Shown here: in pieces, positions 57,718-64,000 of the stretch
Layout: each line of letters starts with the position of its first letter
How positions within the stretch are numbered: position 1 is the first letter of the stretch
NCBI RefSeq assembly: GCF_947507565.1
Contig: NC_089184.1
Span: 682,001 to 746,000 of the forward strand
Direction of reading: 5' to 3'
DNA from: Oscarella lobularis
Lineage: Eukaryota > Porifera > Homoscleromorpha > Homosclerophorida > Oscarellidae
DNA: 64,000 nt
The notes under the pieces: model-generated
The model's input: the letters and a program-made list of their open reading frames with translations, nothing else
The model's database searches: none
Told to the model about the DNA's origin: nothing
Translations under genes and position numbers: made by a program

Positions 57718-58942
57718 TTAGTTTACACGTTTAATTTCCTCTATGGCAGCTTGCAGTTGAAATGCTTCATTTTGCCAGTAGGCTATTCTGGCCTTTCGGT
57801 CTTCTATCTGACGTCGAAGTCGGGTTTTTTGAGCTTGATTGCGACGCTGGTACACGTACAAGTTATTAACAATAACGTCGAGTATTGGCTTACGTGGAGC
57901 ATTTCAATTCTGAATTTTAGTTTGTCCTCCTGGTCTTTTAGCTGGCGTTGCTGATTAGTCAAAAGTGAGGAACTGACTCTATACTGTCTCAACGGTTCTC
58001 TTACTGCGTCTTCCCTGCTTTTGACTTCGAGCAACAAATCGGCTTTTCTTGCCTGTAACTCGATCAGATTTGCCTGCATTGCAATATCTTTGTCTTCATC
58101 AAATTCAGAGAACTTATCCAGATAGAAATAAGTAAAGAGACAGAAGCGAGAACGCCTACTTTGCTTTTCTCATCGGTAAGCGATAGAATAGTTGCTTCGA
58201 GACGCTCAATTTCAAGTTCTAGAGGACACGATTTCTCGTAGCCAATAACTCGTCGGTGGTGCTCCTTCATTTTCTGATGATAATTTTCAAATTTTCTGGA
58301 AGGTACTGATACTACTGTACTGCATGCAGCGAGCCAATCGCTGCTTCAGCACTGACCGAGCCTCTTCCTTTTCTAAGACTTCCTCACGATGAAGTTTGGC
58401 TTTTGAATCCGATTTGGCTCGCAACAGTTTTCTAAGTTCTACTCCCCACAAAAAATAACGTCCACGTTTTATTTCCGTCGGTGGACGACCAACCAACCCT
58501 TCTGTTTTGTCTCTTCTTCGAAAGAGAGTTCAGTCAAATGTCGTCGAATCGAAGCCTCGCTCTCGCGATGTTGAGCTAAACGTAGAAATGCCAAACCTCT
58601 CCTTTTCTCCTCTGCAGGCAAAGAAATTCTGATTGCGACTCAAAAAAATAGTTTTTACCTACTACCTTCCTCAATATCGACCTGAAACAGATTTTTACAA
58701 ACCTGGACCAAACGAGCAGTACGCTTTACCTCGAGTTGTGCTAACGTCTTTTTTTTCTGTTGCAGCTCCGTTTCCTGTTCATCGTGCACGCTTTCCAATT
58801 CGTCGGCAATCTTATTCGTCGAATTTTTGCCTTCCGCTGGAACGATGACGTCGTCAATTACGCGAGCGCAATCACTTCCGTTCCCGCCTTTCGTCTTGTC
58901 TATCACCATGACGTCATCGTCATTCATAGCTGTAGAATCCAT
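57718..58942 (-). CDS. Coiled-coil protein, family not recognised
   Basis: I do not recognise this protein. Exons close in phase from MDSTAMNDDDVMVIDKTKGG (start 58942) through LESVHDEQETELQQKKKTLA, EEEKRRGLAFLRLAQHRESE, ELRKLLRAKSDSKAKLHREE, KFENYHQKMKEHHRRVIGYE, LELEIERLEATILSLTDEKS and MQANLIELQARKADLLLEVK to RRNQAQKTRLRRQIEDRKAR, ending IEEIKRVN. Length is about 310 aa, nearly all predicted alpha-helix with heptad-like spacing after an acidic N-terminus. No transmembrane segment. It could be a kinetochore, centrosome or cytoskeletal coiled-coil component, but nothing in the sequence decides. It is divergent from CERT (264 nt between starts). Confidence 0.75.
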
Positions 58943-59206
58943 TCTCTTCCTTTTCGAAGAAAAGCATTGACTATAGCGTTTCGAGAACAACACGACGACG
59001 TTTCTGTGACCACTAACGAACAAGGGGGACGCTTTCTACGACTCGAGCGCGATCGCGACTTTCTACGCAAGCGCAAGAGGAACCTCGGCTCGACGCCAAA
59101 ATTTCGATCGAGAGCGCTTTCGAACCGAAATAGCGCGCGTGCGAAACGAATCTGCTCCAGAGCGCGACCTCGCCTGCCTTGTAGCACCGCCGAGGAGCCT
59201 CTAAAT

Positions 59207-62012
59207 ATGTGCGATCCTTCGTCGGACGATCTCTCGGACGACGACTGCGTCGAATCGCGGCGTTTACCCGAGCATCGAGGTCGCCTATCGAAGTGGACGA
59301 ATTTCTTTCACGGCTGGCAAGATCGCTGGCTCGTTTTATCGAATGGAACGCTGTCCTACTACAAATCGGCCGACGACATGGAGCAGGGTTGTCGCGGATC
59401 GATGGCGATACAGAAGAACGCCGTTATAAAGGCGAGTACTGTAGAGCGTGCACGCGGCGTGGCGAGGAAAGGGGGGCCCTGCTATCTAGGCGTCTTTTGG
59501 CATTTTTTGAGACGCGATTTTTTTGGCTGTGTAGGCGCACGAATTCGACGACGCGCGTTTCGATATAGCGATTAACGAGAGCGTTTTCTACCTGCGAGCG
59601 GCGAATTCGGACGAGAGAAAGGCCTGGCTTGACGCGCTCGAAGCGACGAAGGTAGGTAAAGCGACGAGGGCCGATATCGCAGTCAAACGCCGGTGCGTCG
59701 GCGAAGTGACTGGGAAAAAAAGACACTACGACTCTACGCGGTTGTCGCTCTTTAAAATTCTAAGCAATGTAAACACATCGTCTCTTCCCATTGTCTAGAA
59801 AAGCTTCTCCGAGTCGGCGTACGCGTCGGAAACGAGCTTGCATCGCTACGATTCGCGTCTCTCGATCGCGTCGACCTATTCCCAACAGTCGTCCTCTTCA
59901 CTCACGGTACGCATTACGCTAATGTCGATCGCATTCACTCGCACGGTTTGTTGTTGTTGTTGTGACGTCGTTTAGCGGACTCAACATCTTCGAGAGAAAC
60001 TCTACGAAATGGAAACGTATCGAGACATTCTGTGCAAGCAAGTCGACGTTCTTCAGTCGTTCTTCGACTCGTGCAGCGAAATAGCGTCAAGTAAAAAACA
60101 TATCGCACATTAGTAGCCACTTCTCAGTACGCATAGACACGAACTCCTTCCAACACTACACTATTCCATTGCACCTCTTTATTACAAAAGCCTTGATATT
60201 CGCCACCCTTACTCGCGTATCTAGATGGTGGTGCCGGTGGCGAAAATCTCGACACAGCCGATGCCTCCTCGACGGGCACGGGGAACCCTCTCAGCGGTTC
60301 GGCGACGCCGACGTCGCTTCCCGGAAGCCCGTCGATCCCTCACAAGGAGACGAATGCGTTTGCCGTCGTGGCGGCGGCCGTTTCGAAAGGACTCGTCGGA
60401 AACGTCACGGATTTCAAAGGCGAAGCGACGACGTTTAAGGCGACGACGGCTGGAATTCTCGCCTCGCTCTCCAACTGCATCGACATGATGAATAAGAGAG
60501 AGGAGCAGTGGAAACAACGGCTCAAGAAGGTGCGCGCCTATACGGGAACGTCGTAATTACGCAAGAGTCAAATTGGGTAATTTATTCTAGGAGAAAGATC
60601 GAAGGCAGCGAATGGACGACGAGCACAAGATCGCGTTGGCTCACGCACGCAAAGGAGGAATCATCGCGAGTCCCGACTACGAGGTAAAAGCGAGCGTACG
60701 CGCGTACGCGATTTTTTTTATTAGAATCTAAAATCTCTCAGGAAGGACCTCATAGTGCGTTGAACGACGAGGAATTTTTTGATGCCGTCGAAATAGCCTT
60801 GGATCACGAAGACGCTATTGAGGTACGCAGTCTTAGCCGGTTATTATTAGATTAGACTGCTCACATGCAGGAGAAGAGAATACCGCATCCCATTGCGAAT
60901 GATGGCGATGACGTGAGCGATTTGGAGTATTTAACGCCGAATCGCCTATCTGAAATGGTTCGTATCGATAAACGGAATTTTCCGCGAATTTCAATGGTTC
61001 TGTGATTTTTTAGGTGGAAGAGCGAATTCAAGAGAATTTGAAATTTGTCTACGAACGTGTCGATCAATTTTGGTCGTTGGTTCACGAGGACGGCGACATG
61101 AAGGTAAAGAACTCAGAGAAGAAAAAAAATCTTTTCTCAGGGCCAGCAACGTATAATAATTCAATTCAGATTTATCGACGCGACTTGGAAGAAGGCGGAG
61201 TCGTTCTGGATCCGCTGAAAGCTCAACACACAATCCCAGTAAGCGAAGAGAGGGCGAGAGAGGACTCTTTGTGAGCACAATCAATATCTTCCCAGGGCAT
61301 CACCGCGCGAGAATTGTGCCAGTACTTCTTCGACAAGGACTGCAAAAAGGAATACGATGGTTAATTCAATTGAATTGGCTATTTTTCTTCATCCCCTTTT
61401 TTTCTATTTTCTTTTCTTAGCCACTATCGATACCGTTCGAATATTGGAGAAGCTGAATCGCTACACGACGATCTATCACCAGCTACATAAGCGCGTGTGG
61501 CCGTCGTCGCAACGCGACACGTGCTTCGTCTCTCACATGCGTCCCGTCAAGCCTCATCGAGACTTCGACGTCAACGGGGAATCTCATGGCTGGATGGTCT
61601 GCAATTTTTCCATCGACCACGATCAGGCACCGGTAAGGAGGGGAGGGGGAAAGAAATCTCGCACGCGAGACAAACAGAACGGGTCGTTCCTAGTCGAATA
61701 AGTATATTCGGTGTAAAATCAACGTCGCTCTCGTCGCTTTCACGTTCATTCAGCCGAGAGAGGCCGGGACCGACTTGACGCGGGATGACATCACTTGCAA
61801 GTTGACTTACTCGGCGCACAGTACGTTAGGATCGCGGAGGGTGCGCGTTCGTGAAAGCTGATGATAGTTTTTTTTCTTTTTTAGTTAATCCCGGTGGATG
61901 GGCCCCCGCTGCGGCCGTACGCCAAGTTTCCAAACGCGAGACTCCGAAATTCTTGCGTCGGATTTCATCCCTGGCTCAAAATTCAAGTGCGGGCAAGTCT
62001 ATTGCTCTGTGA
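59207..62012 (+). CDS. CERT1: Ceramide transfer protein CERT (PH-FFAT-START)
   Basis: CERT moves ceramide from ER to trans-Golgi. The PH domain ([50 protein letters not shown]) binds PI4P. The serine-repeat-like region [16 protein letters not shown] follows and corresponds to the phosphoregulated SR motif. Next come [40 protein letters not shown], and the FFAT motif region [17 protein letters not shown], which contacts VAP in the ER. The START domain is the final third: [79 protein letters not shown]. It ends AGKSIAL. All elements of the vertebrate protein are in the same order. Confidence 0.96.
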
Positions 62013-62419
62013 GACGAGATTTGTAGAATTTTGTTGGCTAAATGGACGGACGCACTCTTCTCTTGTAAACACTTGTAAAACCCGCGGCACCCATCTCTGG
62101 GTAGATTGGTGTTTAGTAGGAGCAAATCTTAGAAATGGATTAGTTGAGAAAATAGGTCAATAAAGAAGCAGAGCAGCAGTAAAGTTCAACGTCACGGTGC
62201 TTTCACGATCAGCTACGTTAGGTAGAGCTTGAATATGAATTAGAAATGCAGGGACACCCATTGATGCCCGTATGTCTGGATAGCTAGTGCTTGAGGTTGT
62301 TCTGATTTGTTTTTCGTAGGGATCTTGAAGACATATACAGGGTTCTGCCCACGTGGGTCGGCATGGGTCGGCCCCGACCCTCACTCGTCTATCGCCGACC
62401 CATACACTACTAAAACGTT
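62013..62419. other. CERT 3' flank, no gene seen
   Basis: 407 nt between the CERT stop and the repeat array. No supported gene. Confidence 0.5.
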
Positions 62420-63402
62420 ATGCCGTTTGCCTTCTCCCTATGCCTTTTGCCTTCTCCTACAGTATGCCTTTTGCCTTCTCCCCATGCCTTTTGCCTTCTC
62501 CTATTCCCTTTGCCTTCTCCTATGCCTTTTGCCTTCTCCCTATGCCTTTTGCCTTCTCCCTATGCCTTTTCCCTATGCCTTTGCCTTCTCCCTATGCCTT
62601 TGCCTTCTCCCTATGCCTTTTGCCTTCTCCCTATGCCTTTTGCCTTCTCCCTATGCCCTTTGCCTTCTCCCTATGCCTTTTGCCTTCTCCCTATGCCTTT
62701 TGCCTTCTCCTATGCCTTTTGCCTTCTCCCTATGCCTTTTGCCTTCTCCCTATGCCTTTTGCCTTCTCCCTATGCCTTTTCCCTATGCCTTTGCCTTCTC
62801 CCTATGCCTTTTGCCTTCTCCCTATGCCTTTTGCCTTCTCCTATGCCTTTTGCCTTCTCCCTATGCCTTTTGCCTTCTCCCTATGCCTTTTCCCTATGCC
62901 TTTGCCTTCTCCCTATGCCTTTGCCTTCTCCCTATGCCTTTTGCCTTCTCCTATGCCCTTTGCCTTCTCCCTATGCCTTTTTCCTTCTCCCTATGCCTTT
63001 TGCCTTCTCCCTATGCCTTTTGCCTTCTCCCTATGCTTTTTGCCTTCTCCCTATGCCTTTTCCCTATGCCTTTTGCCTTCTCCCTATGCCTTTTGCCTTC
63101 TCCCTATGCCTTTTGCCTTCTCCCTATGCCTTTTCCCTATGCCTTTGCCTTTTCCCTATGCCTTTGCCTTCTCCCTATGCCTTTTGCCTTCTCCCTATGC
63201 CTTTTGCCTTCTCCCTATGCCTTTTGCCTTCTCCCTATGCCCTTTGCCTTCTCCCTATGCCTTTTCCCTATGCCTTTGCCTTCTCCCTATGCCTTTTGCC
63301 TTCTCCCTATGCCTTTTGCCTTCTCCTATGCCTTTTGCCTTCTCCTATGCCTTTTGCCTTCTCCCTATGCCTTTGCCTTCTCCGTATGCCTTTGCCTTCT
63401 TC
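62420..63402. repeat. Minisatellite array, 20-bp unit
   Basis: About 1 kb of head-to-tail copies of TATGCCTTTTGCCTTCTCCC and shortened variants (a 19-nt form that drops a C, and a short form TATGCCTTTTCCC followed by TATGCCTTTGCCTTC). The unit is pyrimidine-rich on this strand and has no stop codon in any plus-strand frame, so three overlapping long open frames arise. The 20-nt period is not a multiple of three, so each frame cycles through the same peptide themes. No sign that it is translated. Confidence 0.95.
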
Positions 63403-64000
63403 CCGTTCAAACGTTCAAGACAATTTTTAAAATGGTTTTAAATATGGTCCAAGACAGTTTTGAAAATGGTCCAAGACAATTTTGCCTGAGACGATTCATA
63501 AAAGTGTCTTGGACAATTTTCCAGACCTTCTTCCCACACTGAAAAAATTCTCGGCAGGACCCTGATATAGCCCTTAGAGGGTTTCAAAAACTTTGCTATA
63601 CGGGACAGCGCTGTGATCACGTGACACATGTCAGATGACCCACGTGTGCAAAGCCATTTTTCATCGTCCGCTTTCCTCGCGTCTTTTCGCCGTTTTACGC
63701 TGGCGAAGGAACTTCTGCTGCTTTTAAACAACGTTTAGACACGTTCGGATTGCCTCTTTAGTCTTCGTCGAGACTTCGCTCGATCCCAACGAAGACAAAT
63801 CGCCGATCTAAGTAAGTTGAAGTTTAGAAGGGCTTCGGCGTTTCTATTGAGTTCTATTCCTAGGAGATAATGCTTCTCGAAAAAAGACTTCGTTTTTTTT
63901 GGTACAGGACGGCATGACGTAAGGTCGCCTGTCGTGCTTTTTCTTCATCGTCCGCTTCCTCTCGCGTCGTTTCGCTGTTTCCGCGAGCGAAACGATCTTC
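63403..64000. other. Unassigned tail with short repeats
   Basis: It opens with imperfect repeats of ATGGTCCAAGACA (about 63414-63505). TCATCGTCCGC followed by a similar CTCGCGTC.TTTCGC block occurs twice, at 63661 and 63945, 284 nt apart. Two CACGTG/CACGTGT sites lie near 63618 and 63640. A donor-like TAAGTAAGT lies near 63810, so the 5' exon of another gene is possible, but I cannot support one. Confidence 0.4.

Noticed and set aside
62307-63542. Three long open frames over the repeat array as a protein gene
   Set aside because: They are a by-product of a stop-free 20-bp repeat. No start context, splice signals or complex sequence.

Overview
The window is nuclear DNA from a very compact animal genome. 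Introns are mostly 45-100 nt and genes sit tens to a few hundred bases apart. The set of conserved animal genes (four Wnts, MEF2, PIAS, GATAD2/p66, spatacsin, CERT) with unusually divergent Wnts suggests a sponge, most likely a homoscleromorph such as Oscarella. That placement is inference. There is no CRISPR, phage or bacterial operon structure. CDS coordinates run from start codon to stop codon, introns included. Where exon positions are given, I traced the junctions by hand and checked that the reading phase closes.

Layout. 1-10 kb: a sulfatase (-) divergent from TRABD (+); two tandem secreted JmjC/cupin-8 proteins (-) with a small unknown gene between them; a methionine sulfoxide reductase A whose catalytic codon is UGA (a selenoprotein candidate); a Ras-like GTPase. 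10-17 kb: a 24-exon gene joining an EHBP1-type C2 domain, a nucleoredoxin-like thioredoxin domain, a coiled coil and a PH domain, followed by MEF2. 17.7-31.1 kb: a Wnt/SCAMP neighbourhood with three tandem Wnts (-) with one SCAMP among them, then a SCAMP (+) and a fourth Wnt (+). 31.6-45 kb: AK6/MAU2 (divergent, 32 nt between start codons), GATAD2, FAM227, DET1/PIAS (divergent). 44.6-62 kb: GLOD4, spatacsin (SPG11), EIF3J, a coiled-coil gene and CERT. 62.4-64 kb: a 1-kb array of 20-bp repeats and AT-richer unassigned sequence.

Functional themes: Wnt signalling (several ligands with altered acylation sites), membrane trafficking (SCAMPs, CERT, spatacsin, the C2/PH fusion), chromatin and transcription (MEF2, GATAD2, MAU2, PIAS, DET1) and redox repair (MsrA, the thioredoxin fusion). 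The observations most worth following are the UGA-containing MsrA with a SECIS-like hairpin, the C2-thioredoxin-PH fusion, and the Wnt cluster in which two members lack the palmitoleoylated serine and three share a rewritten C-terminal cysteine module.
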